From Methylobacterium sp. Leaf104 (GTDB lineage: Bacteria > Pseudomonadota > Alphaproteobacteria > Rhizobiales > Beijerinckiaceae): DNA of 64,000 nt. Below, in pieces: positions 8,654-16,530 of this stretch. The translations under genes and the position numbers were made by a program. The stretch lies in assembly GCF_001422885.1 (NCBI RefSeq), contig NZ_LMMZ01000040.1, forward strand, positions 177,119 to 241,118, read 5' to 3'. The notes below the pieces were generated by a model. It did not search any database and was not told the DNA's origin. It saw nothing but the letters and a program-made list of their open reading frames with translations. The number at the start of each line of letters is the position of its first letter. The first letter of the stretch is position 1.

Positions 8654-8791
8654 ATGACGCGTCGGGCACCCGCCAACCCGAAGATTTATCACGTGACCCA
8701 CGTCGACAATCTTCCAAATATCATCCGTGACGGGAGGCTATATTCCGACTCGGTAATGGTGGAAGAGGCGAAGGCGTGCACTAGTGGTTGA
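8654..8791 (+). pseudogene. darT-like ADP-ribosyltransferase toxin, N-terminal fragment cut by an IS
   Basis: From ATG 8654 the frame reads a motif typical of DarT N-termini: KIYHVTHVDNLPNIIRDG, then LYSDSVM and AKACT. DarT modifies thymidines in single-stranded DNA and serves as a toxin and anti-phage effector. Only about 43 residues of a roughly 200-residue protein remain. The frame enters the IS at the TA of 8782-8783 and stops at 8789-8791. No other part of darT or a darG antitoxin appears on the far side of the IS. Identification rests on one short but characteristic motif. Confidence 0.6.
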
Positions 8792-8978
8792 GGTCTGACG
8801 GTTGAGTCCGCGTGGGGTTTTGGTTTGAGGCCTGTCCTGCGAGTCTGGCGGAATGCGCAGTGGCATCTCCTTTACGCTCCTAGTGGTTGAGGTCTGACGG
8901 TTGAGTCCGCGTGGGGTTTTGGTTTGAGGCCTGTCCTGCGAGTCTGGCGGAATGCGCAGTGGCATCTCCTTTACGCTC
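8781..8978 (+). repeat. 99-bp exact tandem duplication of the IS left end
   Basis: Bases 8781-8879 are repeated exactly as 8880-8978, including the terminal repeat, the TA and the first codons of the transposase (ATG at 8853 and 8952). Only the second copy continues into the transposase frame. Confidence 0.9.
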
Positions 8979-9486
8979 TCCAGTTCGGATCGCCTTCGGC
9001 TCGAAGCGCTCGTTGCGGATCGGAACACGTCGCAGAAGCACGTCTGGCGCGCTCGTATCGTGCTGCTGAGCGCCGATGGGCTCGGGACGCACGCGATCAT
9101 GCGTGAGGCGGGCGTGTCCAAGACGGTGGTCTGGTGCTGGCAGGACCGCTTCGCGCAGGAGGGCGTCGACGGGCTTCTTCGGGACAAGACACGGCCGGCG
9201 CGCATCCCGCCGCTGGGGCCGGAGGTGGCGGCGCGCGTGGTGGCTCTGACGCAGGGAGAACCACCCGGCGAGACCACGCATTGGACGGCCGCCGCCATGA
9301 GCAAGGCCGCGGCCATCAGTATCTCGTCGGTGCAGCGGATCTGGCGGGGGCATGGTCTGCAGCCGCATCGGGTCCGGCAGTTCAAGCGAGCAACGGCGAC
9401 CCAAAGCCCTTCGTCTGGACTGCCGACCCGGATCGCATCATCCAGGCCGCAAAGCGCGGGCACCAAGTGTTAGACTCGCACCACTA
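8782..9486 (+). mobile_element. IS630-type insertion sequence, internally deleted
   Basis: The element is bounded by TA at both ends (8782-8783 and 9485-9486), the target of IS630/Tc1-type elements. The left end GTGGTTGAGGTCTGAC and the complement of the right end GTGGTGCGAGTCTAAC match at 11 of 16 positions. It encodes the N-terminal HTH part of an IS630 transposase fused out of frame to the last 30 or so residues, so the DDE catalytic domain is missing. The left 99 bp are present twice in tandem. The copy is non-autonomous. Confidence 0.75.
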
Positions 9487-9487
9487 G
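8952..9487 (+). pseudogene. IS630-family transposase, catalytic domain deleted
   Basis: From ATG 8952 the product shows the paired HTH region of IS630 transposases (RARIVLLSADGLGTHAIMRE, then GVSKTVVWCWQDRFAQEGVD and GLLRDKTRP). It continues to about HRVRQFK near 9390. From there the DNA jumps to the family's C-terminal end (GDPKPFVWTADPDRIIQAAK to DSHH, stop 9485-9487) in a different frame. The roughly 150-residue DDE catalytic core is absent. The original frame runs to 9473 with nonsense sequence. The gene cannot encode an active transposase. Confidence 0.8.
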
Positions 9488-9540
9488 AGTGCGGGTCCTC
9501 GAATGCGTGACCTTGCCGGCCCTCGAGCGCGGAGTGGACC

Positions 9541-10860
9541 ATGACCACGGGCATCGCCACCGGCGCGGGCGCGACGGCCCGCGCGGACCTTCCCGATGCC
9601 GTGCGCATCGGGGCGATGGGCGCGATCCTGCTCTTCGTCCTGATCGGGGCCGATCCGTTCCTCGACGGGACGGCGGCGGAGAACGCCGCCTCGCGGGCCG
9701 GCGGCAACCTTGTCAACCAGGGGCTGTTCCTGGTCATGGCGGGCATCGCGGCGGCGGTGCTCGCCTGGCGCGGGCGCGAGGCCCTGCGGCCGCTGGCCAC
9801 CCTGCCGATCCTGGCGACGCTGGGCTGGATCGGCGTGTCCACCGCCCTCTCGATCGAGCCCGCCGTCTCGGCGCGGCGCCTCGTCTCCCTAGTCATCATG
9901 TTCGGCGGGGTGGTGAGCGTGCTGGTGCTGGCCCGCGACGTCCGCCAGTTCGCCCACGTCCTCGGCGGCAGCGTGCTCGTCGTGCTGGCGACCTGCTACC
10001 TCGGTCTCGTGCTGGTGCCCGAGCGCGCGATGCACACCGCTCTCGACCTGATCGAGCCCGAGCATGCCGGCAGCTGGCGCGGCGTCTTCGCGCACAAGAA
10101 CGGCGCCGGCGCGGCCATGAGCCTGTTCATCATCGTCGGGCTGTTCTGGGCCGGGATGGGCCAGCGCCTCCTGGGCTCCGCGGTCGTGGTGCTGGCGGGC
10201 GTGTTCCTCGTCTTCACCAACGCCAAGACCTCCCTGGTCATGACGCCGGCGGTGCTCGGACTGACCTGGGCCTGCACCCTCTCGGCCTCCGGCGCCTGGC
10301 GCCGGCTGGTGCTCCTCGGCCCGTTGGCGCTGCTGCTCCTGCTCACGGTGGGCTCGGTGATGTCGTCCGGCCTCGGCGCCCTGGTGGCGGCCCTCGCCGC
10401 CGACCCGACCTATACCGGCCGCACCGAGATCTGGAGCTTCGCCCTCGACAACATCGCCAAGAAGCCCCTCACCGGCTTCGGCTACGGCGCCTTCTGGGAG
10501 AGCGTGTTCTACGGCGGCGGCGGCGATGCCACGACCTGGGTCAACCGCGCCACCGACGCCCATGACGGCTACCTCAACACCGCCCTGGAGAGCGGCCTGC
10601 CGGGCCTCGCCCTGACGGTGTGGTGGATGGTGCTGGCTCCCCTCTCCGACCTCCAGGCCCAGCGCCGGGCCGAGGCCGGCCCCGGCCTCGACCCCCTGCG
10701 GCTGCTGTTCCTGCGGATCTGGCTGTTCGGCCTGATGGTGGGGGTCTTCGAATCGGTGTTCTACCAGGCCACCAACGCGCTGTTCTTCCTCCTCGCCCTC
10801 TCCGTCTTCGGCCTGCGCTTCGGTGCCGCCGGACGGGTCGTTCCGGGGACGCCGCGGTGA
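9541..10860 (+). CDS. O-antigen ligase/polymerase family membrane protein (ExoQ/Wzy-like)
   Basis: A 439-residue multi-spanning inner-membrane protein with about ten hydrophobic helices. The large periplasmic loop contains WRGVFAHKNGAG, the H-K-N signature of the ExoQ/Wzy/WaaL superfamily, and later GFGYGAFWES and AHDGYLNTALESG. These proteins join or polymerise lipid-linked saccharide repeat units. The next gene, an acyltransferase, overlaps by GTGA, so the pair probably works on one exopolysaccharide or O-antigen. It begins 54 bp after the IS remnant; no promoter is obvious, so IS-derived read-through may matter. Confidence 0.8.
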   Translation: MTTGIATGAGATARADLPDAVRIGAMGAILLFVLIGADPFLDGTAAENAASRAGGNLVNQGLFLVMAGIAAAVLAWRGREALRPLATLPILATLGWIGVSTALSIEPAVSARRLVSLVIMFGGVVSVLVLARDVRQFAHVLGGSVLVVLATCYLGLVLVPERAMHTALDLIEPEHAGSWRGVFAHKNGAGAAMSLFIIVGLFWAGMGQRLLGSAVVVLAGVFLVFTNAKTSLVMTPAVLGLTWACTLSASGAWRRLVLLGPLALLLLLTVGSVMSSGLGALVAALAADPTYTGRTEIWSFALDNIAKKPLTGFGYGAFWESVFYGGGGDATTWVNRATDAHDGYLNTALESGLPGLALTVWWMVLAPLSDLQAQRRAEAGPGLDPLRLLFLRIWLFGLMVGVFESVFYQATNALFFLLALSVFGLRFGAAGRVVPGTPR

Positions 10861-12017
10861 GCGCCCCCGCCCCGTCCGCCCATCCGCCGACGGCGCCGCT
10901 GCCGGCGCTCACCGCCCTGCGCTTCGTGGCCGCCGCCTACGTGGTGGTGTTCCACTATGCCGGCTTCTTCTTTCCCGACGCCGCGATTCCCGGGGCGGTC
11001 CGCCTCGGCTATTCCGGGGTGACCTTCTTCTTCCTGCTCTCGGGCTTCATCCTGGCCTACACCTACCGGGACGTGGACCTGACCGACCGTGCCGCCCGCG
11101 CGCGGTTCGCCTGGGCCCGGGTGGCGCGGGTCTACCCGGTCTACCTCCTGTGCCTCGTCCTCGCCCTGCCCTGGTTCGTCGCCTGGGTGGCGAAGTCCGC
11201 CCCACCCCTGCAGGGGCTGATGGCCGCGGGCGCGGTGCTGGCGCCGCTGGGCCTGCACGCCTGGGTGCCCGGGGCGGCCTGCTCCCTCGACTGCCCGAGC
11301 TGGTCGGTCTCGGTGGAAATGGTCTTCTACGCCCTGTTTCCCCTCCTGCTGCCCCTGGCGCTCGCGGCGCCCGGGCGCATCGCGCGCCTGACTCTCGCGG
11401 CCTGGATCGTCCTGACCGGCGGAGCCGCCCTCGCCTTCGCGCGCTACGCCCCCGGCCTCTCGCTGATCGGGCCGGAGCCGGGGGGCGCGGGGCCGGTGCT
11501 GCTGGCCCAGGCCATCAAGTACAACCCCCTGATGCGCGTGCCGGAATTCGTCGCCGGGCTCCTCCTCTACGCCGCCTGGACCCGCTGGCGGCTGCCCACC
11601 CCCGTCCTCCTCGCCCTCGCGGCCCTGGCCGGCCTCGCCCTGGTGGCGGGCGCGCCCCACCTGTCCGAGGTGCTGCTCCACAACGGGCTCACGGCATTGG
11701 CCTGGGCGCCCCTGATCCTGGCCGGCGCCCAGCTCCGCAGCGGCCCCCTGGTGACGCCCGGCTTCGTCTTCCTCGGCCGGATCTCGTTCGCCCTCTACAT
11801 GATCCACGTCCCGGCCTACGCCCTGGTGAACAGCCTCGACCGGGTCGTCCTCGGGGGCCGGCTCGCCGCCGCACCCTGGCTCGGATCGGGCCTCGCCGCC
11901 GCCCTGGCCCTCACCCTCGGCGTCCTCCTGCATCGGGGCCTCGAGGAGCCTATGCGCCGGCGCATCCTGCGCCGGGCGACGCGCCCGCGGGCCGCTGGCT
12001 CCGTCGCGGTGGGGTGA
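10857..12017 (+). CDS. acyltransferase 3 family protein (OafA/ExoZ-like)
   Basis: A 386-residue membrane protein of the acyltransferase-3 family, which adds acetyl or other acyl groups to surface polysaccharides. The family motifs are LTALRFVAAAYVVVFHYAGF at residues 17-36 (with the catalytic His in FHY), SGVTFFFLLSGFILAYTYRD, the arginine-rich loop ARFAWARVARVYPVYLL, and a late FLGRISFALYMIHVP. GTG 10857 is chosen because it overlaps the upstream stop by four bases and gives the family N-terminus. Co-transcribed with the ExoQ/Wzy-like gene. Confidence 0.85.
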   Translation: MSAPAPSAHPPTAPLPALTALRFVAAAYVVVFHYAGFFFPDAAIPGAVRLGYSGVTFFFLLSGFILAYTYRDVDLTDRAARARFAWARVARVYPVYLLCLVLALPWFVAWVAKSAPPLQGLMAAGAVLAPLGLHAWVPGAACSLDCPSWSVSVEMVFYALFPLLLPLALAAPGRIARLTLAAWIVLTGGAALAFARYAPGLSLIGPEPGGAGPVLLAQAIKYNPLMRVPEFVAGLLLYAAWTRWRLPTPVLLALAALAGLALVAGAPHLSEVLLHNGLTALAWAPLILAGAQLRSGPLVTPGFVFLGRISFALYMIHVPAYALVNSLDRVVLGGRLAAAPWLGSGLAAALALTLGVLLHRGLEEPMRRRILRRATRPRAAGSVAVG

Positions 12018-12153
12018 ACCGCACCCCGTCAGCGCGCGTTCAGCAACCGCCCGGCATCCTGGAGCACTTCGAGCCCTGTGAAGGTCTTCGAACCTCCACG
12101 AGGCCGGAGGATCAACACCAGCAAAGGTCACACCAGCAGAGGGTCATGGCTCC

Positions 12154-12474
12154 ATGTCCGTGAAATCGCTGTTTCGCACGATGCTCGCCCGCACGACTCT
12201 GGCCGCGACGCTCGGCGTCGCCGGTGCCGTCGGCCTCGCCGCGGCCGCCCAGGCGGCGCCGATCGCGCCCGCCGGCACCCTGGCGGGCGCGGCCGTCGAG
12301 ACCGTCGCCTATGGCTGCGGTCCCGGCTTCATCCCGAACCGGTTCGGCTATTGCCGGCCGATGTACCGCCCCTACGGCTATGACCGGCCGCGGCCGTTCT
12401 ACGGCCCCCGTCCCTTCTACGGACCGCGCTACGGCCACTACCGCCCGCGGCCGCTCTTCGGACCCTATTTCTAG
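12154..12474 (+). CDS. small secreted GCG_CRPN-type protein
   Basis: A 106-residue exported protein: signal peptide to about residue 34 (ending AAAAQAAP), then YGCGPGFIPNRFGYCRPMYR and a Tyr/Pro/Arg-rich tail with repeated RPFYGPR units. The GCG...C-R-P pattern is the hallmark of small secreted proteins annotated as GCG_CRPN in Methylobacterium and relatives. Function is unknown; the two cysteines probably form a disulfide. Its base use matches the chromosome. Confidence 0.6.
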   Translation: MSVKSLFRTMLARTTLAATLGVAGAVGLAAAAQAAPIAPAGTLAGAAVETVAYGCGPGFIPNRFGYCRPMYRPYGYDRPRPFYGPRPFYGPRYGHYRPRPLFGPYF

Positions 12475-12479
12475 GACGC

Positions 12480-12507
12480 GGGCCAGGCCCGACCGCGGGC
12501 CTGGCCC
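12480..12507. terminator. GC-rich hairpin after the GCG_CRPN gene
   Basis: A perfect 12-bp stem (12480-12491 with 12496-12507) with a 4-nt loop lies 5 bp after the stop codon. There is no T-run, so termination efficiency is uncertain. Confidence 0.45.
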
Positions 12508-12620
12508 GGCGCGAGACCGGGCGGCGGCGCGCCGCCCGCGTCATTTCGCTGACGCGCGCCGGGGCCGCGCCGGGACTAGGACGCTGGGCCCGTCCCGAAA
12601 CCCCGCACCGGGGGAACCCC

Positions 12621-14387
12621 ATGCGCGCCCTCCTCCCGCTCGGCCTGCTGGCCGGCGCCCTCCTCGGCCCGGCTCCGGCCCGGGCCCAGACGGTGCTGCC
12701 CACGATCGACGCGGCCAACACCCGCTACGCCGCCCTCGACGGGATCACCGCCGACACTGTCGGCCGGCTCCGGGTCGCCTGGACCTTCTCCACCGGGATC
12801 CTACGCGGCCACGAGGGCGCGCCCCTGGTGGTGGACGGGGTGATGTACGTCCACACCCCCTTCCCCAACACCGTCACGGCCCTCGATCTCGACCAGGACG
12901 GCCGCATCCTGTGGCGCTACGAGCCGAAGCAGGATCCGGGTGTCATGGCCCTCCTGTGCTGCGACACGGTCCATCGCGGCCTCGCCTATGCCGACGGCGC
13001 CCTCTTCCTGCAGCAGGCCGACACCACCCTGGTCTCCCTCGACGCGAAGACCGGTCGGGTGAACTGGTCGGTCCGCAACGGCGACCCCGCCCGGGGCGAG
13101 ACCAACACCGCCGCCGTCCTGCCCGTGAAGGGCAAGGTCCTGGTCGGCCTCTCGGGGGGCGAGTTCGGGGTCCAGTGCCACGTCACCGCCTACGACGCGC
13201 GCACCGGCGCCCGGCTCTGGCGCGCCACCGCGACGGGCACCGACGAACAGATGCGGGTCGACCCCGAGCGCACGACGTCGCTCGGCAAGCCGATCGGCCG
13301 GGATTCCTCGCTCAAGAGCTGGGAGGGCGACCAGTGGAAGACCGGTGGCGCCTGCGCCTGGGGCTGGTTCGCCTACGATCCGGGGCTCGACCTCGTCTAT
13401 TACGGCACCGGCAATCCCTCGACCTGGAATCCGCGCCAGCGCCCCGGCGACAATCGCTGGGCGGCCTCGATCGTGGCCCGCGATCCCGACACGGGCATCG
13501 CCCGCTGGCTCTACCAGATGACGCCCCACGACGAGTGGGACTACGACGGCGTCAACGAGATGATCCTCACCGACCAGGTCCTCGGCGGCGTCACCCGCCC
13601 GCTCCTCACCCATTTCGATCGCAACGGGTTCGGCTACACCCTCGATCGGGCCACCGGCGAGCTCCTGGTGGCGCAGAAATTCGACCCCGCCGTGAACTGG
13701 GCGACGCGGATCGACCTCGACCGGGCCTCGCCGGGCTACGGCCGCCCGGTCCGCGACCCGCGCGCCTCGCCGGAGGCCAGCGGCGAGGACGAGACCACCC
13801 GGGGCATCTGCCCCGGCGCCATCGGGGCCAAGAACCAGCAGCCGGCGGCCTATTCGCCGCGCACCCGGCTGTTCTACGTGCCGACCAACCACATCTGCAT
13901 GGACATCGAACCCTTCCGGGTCACCTACACCCCCGGACTGCCCTATGTGGGCGCCACCGTGAGCCTGCACCCGGCCCCCGACGATCCCCGCACCGGCACC
14001 CTGACCGCCTGGGATGGGGTCGCGGGGGCGATCCGCTGGTCGATTCCCGAGCCGTTCTCGGTCTGGTCCGGGGTGCTCGCCACCGCCGGGGACGTGGTGT
14101 TCTACGGCACCCTCGAGGGCTACCTGAAAGCGGTCGACGCGCGCTCGGGCCGCGAGCTCTACCGCTTCAAGACCCCCTCGGGCATCGTCGGCAACGTCAC
14201 CACCTACCGCCACCGGGGGCGGCAATACGTGGCTGTGCTCAGCGGCGTCGGCGGCTGGGCCGGGATCGGCCTGGCGGCCGGCCTGACCGACCCGAACGAC
14301 GGCGCCGGCGCGGTGGGCGGCTACGCCGCCCTGTCGCGCTACACGGCGCTCGGCGGCCAGCTCACCGTCTTCGCCCTGCCCGAGTGA
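12621..14387 (+). CDS. PQQ-dependent lanthanide-type methanol dehydrogenase, XoxF-like
   Basis: A 588-residue periplasmic quinoprotein with a signal peptide (residues 1-22, cleaved near ARAQ) and an eight-bladed propeller. The vicinal disulfide of PQQ alcohol dehydrogenases is Cys113-Cys114 (ALLCCDTVHRGLAY). The active site reads PHDEWDYDGVNE: Asp307 is the catalytic base and Asp309, two residues on, is the extra Asp that coordinates Ln3+ in XoxF enzymes and is Ala in calcium-dependent MxaF. Long stretches match XoxF as I remember it. No cytochrome (xoxG) or solute-binding gene (xoxJ) is adjacent, so it is a stand-alone paralogue and must share an electron acceptor. The substrate may be methanol or another alcohol. 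Confidence 0.88.
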   Translation: MRALLPLGLLAGALLGPAPARAQTVLPTIDAANTRYAALDGITADTVGRLRVAWTFSTGILRGHEGAPLVVDGVMYVHTPFPNTVTALDLDQDGRILWRYEPKQDPGVMALLCCDTVHRGLAYADGALFLQQADTTLVSLDAKTGRVNWSVRNGDPARGETNTAAVLPVKGKVLVGLSGGEFGVQCHVTAYDARTGARLWRATATGTDEQMRVDPERTTSLGKPIGRDSSLKSWEGDQWKTGGACAWGWFAYDPGLDLVYYGTGNPSTWNPRQRPGDNRWAASIVARDPDTGIARWLYQMTPHDEWDYDGVNEMILTDQVLGGVTRPLLTHFDRNGFGYTLDRATGELLVAQKFDPAVNWATRIDLDRASPGYGRPVRDPRASPEASGEDETTRGICPGAIGAKNQQPAAYSPRTRLFYVPTNHICMDIEPFRVTYTPGLPYVGATVSLHPAPDDPRTGTLTAWDGVAGAIRWSIPEPFSVWSGVLATAGDVVFYGTLEGYLKAVDARSGRELYRFKTPSGIVGNVTTYRHRGRQYVAVLSGVGGWAGIGLAAGLTDPNDGAGAVGGYAALSRYTALGGQLTVFALPE

Positions 14388-14409
14388 GCCTTGGGATACG
14401 CGCCGGCCG

Positions 14410-14895
14410 TCAGCCGAGATCCTCGTCCTCCTCGGCCGGGGCGTAGACCGCCTCGCCCAGGCGCTTCAGGGGGCCGCCCGGGCCCGAGCGCTTCCACAGG
14501 CGGGTGTTGAGGGCCGCCACGGGGTCGTGGCCGGGCAGTTCGAAGCCCAGCGCCGTCAGGCCCTGCAGGATCTCGCCGGCATGGAGCGGCCGGCCGGCCT
14601 CGTGCAGGAGGTTGACGGCGGCCGCCACCAGGGCGCGCCCGTGCCGGCGGGCGGCCACGAGGTCCTCGCCCGCCCGCACCGGGTCCGAGGCCCGGCCGGG
14701 CAGGCTCCCGGCGCCAGGATCCGAGACCGCCGGCCCGGCCCGGGCAGGCTCGGCGGCGGGGGCGGGGGCCGGCGCGCCGAGGCGGCGCCCCAGTTCGAGG
14801 TAGAGCTGATGCTCGGCGATGGCGCGGTCGAGTTCGTCGCGGCGGTGGCGCAGGTCGCGCAGGACCGCCTCGGCCTGGGCCTCGGACAGGAACAT
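14410..14895 (-). CDS. HARE-HTH-like winged-helix protein downstream of repA
   Basis: A 161-residue protein. The N-terminal 50 residues form a coiled-coil-like helix (AEAVLRDLRHRRDELDRAIA), followed by a Pro/Ala linker. The C-terminal domain from about residue 98 (LLHEAGRPLHAGEILQGLTA then GEAVYAP) fits the HARE-HTH winged helix, a DNA-associated domain found in RNA polymerase delta subunits and restriction enzymes. It follows repA on the same strand after an AT-rich 110-bp spacer and might be an accessory of the replicon. ATG 14895 is chosen; an in-frame ATG at 14943 would add 16 residues from the AT-rich spacer. Confidence 0.55.
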   Translation of the reverse strand: MFLSEAQAEAVLRDLRHRRDELDRAIAEHQLYLELGRRLGAPAPAPAAEPARAGPAVSDPGAGSLPGRASDPVRAGEDLVAARRHGRALVAAAVNLLHEAGRPLHAGEILQGLTALGFELPGHDPVAALNTRLWKRSGPGGPLKRLGEAVYAPAEEDEDLG

Positions 14896-14977
14896 GGATG
14901 TCTCGCGGAAGAAGGTTGGGCCGTCACCAACGGAACATTCCATAATTATTCCGTAAGGTCCATCACTGGATGATCCA

Positions 14978-15003
14978 TATTCCTCTTCCTGTAAGGAATA
15001 TTC
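14978..15003 (-). repeat. AT-rich palindromic repeat, copy A (after repA)
   Basis: Read on the minus strand, this begins with gaatattccttaca and ends with ggaatat; the two ends are inversely related. It starts immediately after the repA stop, in an AT-rich stretch (14930-15005) unlike its surroundings. The same 14 bases occur in the opposite orientation inside mazG at 17408-17421. Confidence 0.6.
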
Positions 15004-15005
15004 GG

Positions 15006-16100
15006 TCAGGCGACGGCCTGTGCGGCCCTGCGCGGCAGCTTGGCGCCGCGCGGCGGGATCAGTAGGGCGCCCGGGTCGGCGGGCTGCAGCAGCATGCCGG
15101 TGTCGTCGAGACGGATCGGCAGTTTCGGAAACACCTCCTGCAGGTGGGCGAGGTCCGCCTTGAAGGCCTGCCGGAAGCTGCGGAGGCTGGCATTGTCGGC
15201 GCCGAACTGCTTGTGCAGGTTGTCCCAGGTCAGCCGCAGGGGCCGTTGCAGGGCGCGCAGGCGGTAGCCGACCCAGAACAGCAGGTCGAGCTTGCGCGCC
15301 GAGCCCGAGAAGGCCCGGGCCGCGCGGATGTCCACCGGTAGGGCGTGCTGGATCAGGTTGTCGTAGAAATCCTGGTGGAACTGGATGCTCTTCTGCCAGA
15401 CCACCCCGTCGGCGCCCTGCGGCAGCCAGAGGTCGAGCTGGCGGAAGGGCGGCACGTTGAGGGTGCTGGCGCTGCCGGCCCCGTCCCAGAGGCCGATCTG
15501 CAGGGTGCAGGCGGCCAGCCGCGCCAGCTGCTCCTTGAACTGCCGGATGGTGCCGCGCTCGCCGCCCGTGACGGCGAAGCCCATCTCCTTCATGAAGCCC
15601 GACAAGCTGTCGGCCACCGCCACGGTGGGACTGCGCTGGCGCACGGCCTCGGTGCAGAGGTGGAGCAGGACGAGGCGGGCCTTGGGGCCGTAGGGCAGGC
15701 CCTGGAACTCCATCTCGCCAGTGGCGGGGTTCTTGAGGCGCCCGGCCAGGAGGCTCAAGGAATTCCGGCCGTATTCCCGGAAGAATTCGCGGGCGTCGCC
15801 GGGATCGCGATAGGGCAGGCCGCAGAGCGCCAGCACCGAGTGGATGTGCTGCAGGTTCTCCGGACCCGTGGGCTCGGTCTCGATGACCTCGCGGATGGCG
15901 TCGCGCCGGCGCTGGTCCCGGCCCATGGCCTGGCGCCGGCCGGCCACGGCGCCGCGGGCGGCGGCCTCCGCGTCCCGGGCCCGCTGCCGGTGCAGGATCG
16001 TCTCCGCGATGGTGGCGAACAGGAAGCTGCCCCGCGCCGCCTCGACCTCGCCGAGAAGATCGGCGTCGCGGATGCCCGCCAGGATGTCCTCGATCCTCAT
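15006..16100 (-). CDS. repA: plasmid-type replication initiator, RepA family
   Basis: A 364-residue protein matching the 'plasmid encoded RepA' family of alphaproteobacterial plasmids. Features seen: YRDPGDAREFFREYGRNSLS near residue 97, GLPYGPKARLVLLHLCTEAV, GGERGTIRQFKEQLARLAAC, WQKSIQFHQDFYDNLIQHAL, then RKLDLLFWVGYRLRALQRPL and LTWDNLHKQFG. These form the winged-helix units that bind iterons. Four iteron-like repeats lie 200-390 bp upstream, which supports a real replicon. It is surrounded by chromosomal genes (xoxF-like, mazG), so it is probably an integrated or captured plasmid origin. The reading frame is intact at full family length. Confidence 0.8.
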   Translation of the reverse strand: MRIEDILAGIRDADLLGEVEAARGSFLFATIAETILHRQRARDAEAAARGAVAGRRQAMGRDQRRRDAIREVIETEPTGPENLQHIHSVLALCGLPYRDPGDAREFFREYGRNSLSLLAGRLKNPATGEMEFQGLPYGPKARLVLLHLCTEAVRQRSPTVAVADSLSGFMKEMGFAVTGGERGTIRQFKEQLARLAACTLQIGLWDGAGSASTLNVPPFRQLDLWLPQGADGVVWQKSIQFHQDFYDNLIQHALPVDIRAARAFSGSARKLDLLFWVGYRLRALQRPLRLTWDNLHKQFGADNASLRSFRQAFKADLAHLQEVFPKLPIRLDDTGMLLQPADPGALLIPPRGAKLPRRAAQAVA

Positions 16101-16236
16101 GATCCCGGTGGTGACCCTCGTGCCATGCGAAAAGGCTCACCCGGGGATCGCCCCCGGACCGCGTCGCGCGGCGACCATGCCCGATTCCCCGCCGCGGAGT
16201 CTCGGCGCCCGAGGCCGGATCCCGGCGCCATCCCGG

Positions 16237-16245
16237 CTATCCACC
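16237..16245. other. DnaA-box-like site near the iterons
   Basis: ctatccacc matches 7 of 9 positions of the E. coli DnaA box TTATCCACA. One such match is weak alone, but it lies in the repA-iteron gap where a DnaA site is expected. Confidence 0.3.
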
Positions 16246-16305
16246 GGCCGGGACGGAGAAACCCCGCACCCGGTCGACGGGCCGGATCCGGCCCGCGCGC
16301 CCCGA

Positions 16306-16488
16306 CGCAGAGTTCGATACGGGACCGAATCCGGCACAATCCCCGGAGTTCACCGCCCGGAGCGCCGATCCACGCCGAACCCAATACACAGGCACGCAGA
16401 ATCCCATGCACCGACCGGGTTTACCCACGCAGAGTTCGATGCGCGGACGCGCAGAGTTCGATACGCCCCCGCGCAGAGTTCGATGCGC
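16306..16488 (+). repeat. iteron cluster upstream of repA (candidate plasmid-type oriV)
   Basis: The sequence cgcagagttcgat occurs four times in the same orientation at 16306, 16428, 16450 and 16472. The last three are spaced exactly 22 bp apart, alternately followed by gcgc and acgc. A degenerate copy begins at 16395. Direct repeats near one helical-turn multiple (22 bp), upstream of a repA gene, are the standard RepA-binding iterons of plasmid origins. An AT-rich stretch follows at 16531-16590. Function as an active origin is inferred. Confidence 0.75.
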
Positions 16489-16530
16489 GAACACCCGCCA
16501 AGCCCCTCCTGCGACAGGGCTTTCGGCGTC

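Larger units (their letters stand above)
4160..9487. mobile_element. integrative element in tRNA-Lys 3' end, right end lost
   Basis: This block lies between tRNA-Lys(CTT) and a polysaccharide gene. It holds a tyrosine recombinase next to the tRNA, a probable directionality factor, a regulator, small orphan genes and an RHH regulator. Its codons use noticeably more A/T at third positions than the flanks. The left boundary is the tRNA 3' end. I see no second copy of the tRNA 3' segment near 9.5 kb, and the last gene (darT-like) is cut by an IS630-type element. The right attachment site has therefore probably been deleted and the element is likely immobile. Boundaries and immobility are inferred. 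Confidence 0.7.

Noticed and set aside
14410..16140. Single 576-residue minus-strand frame spanning repA and the HARE-like gene
   Set aside because: In the repA part it is a shifted Arg/Pro/Gly-rich shadow. The real RepA family motifs are in another frame, and only the last 161 codons of the long frame look genuine.
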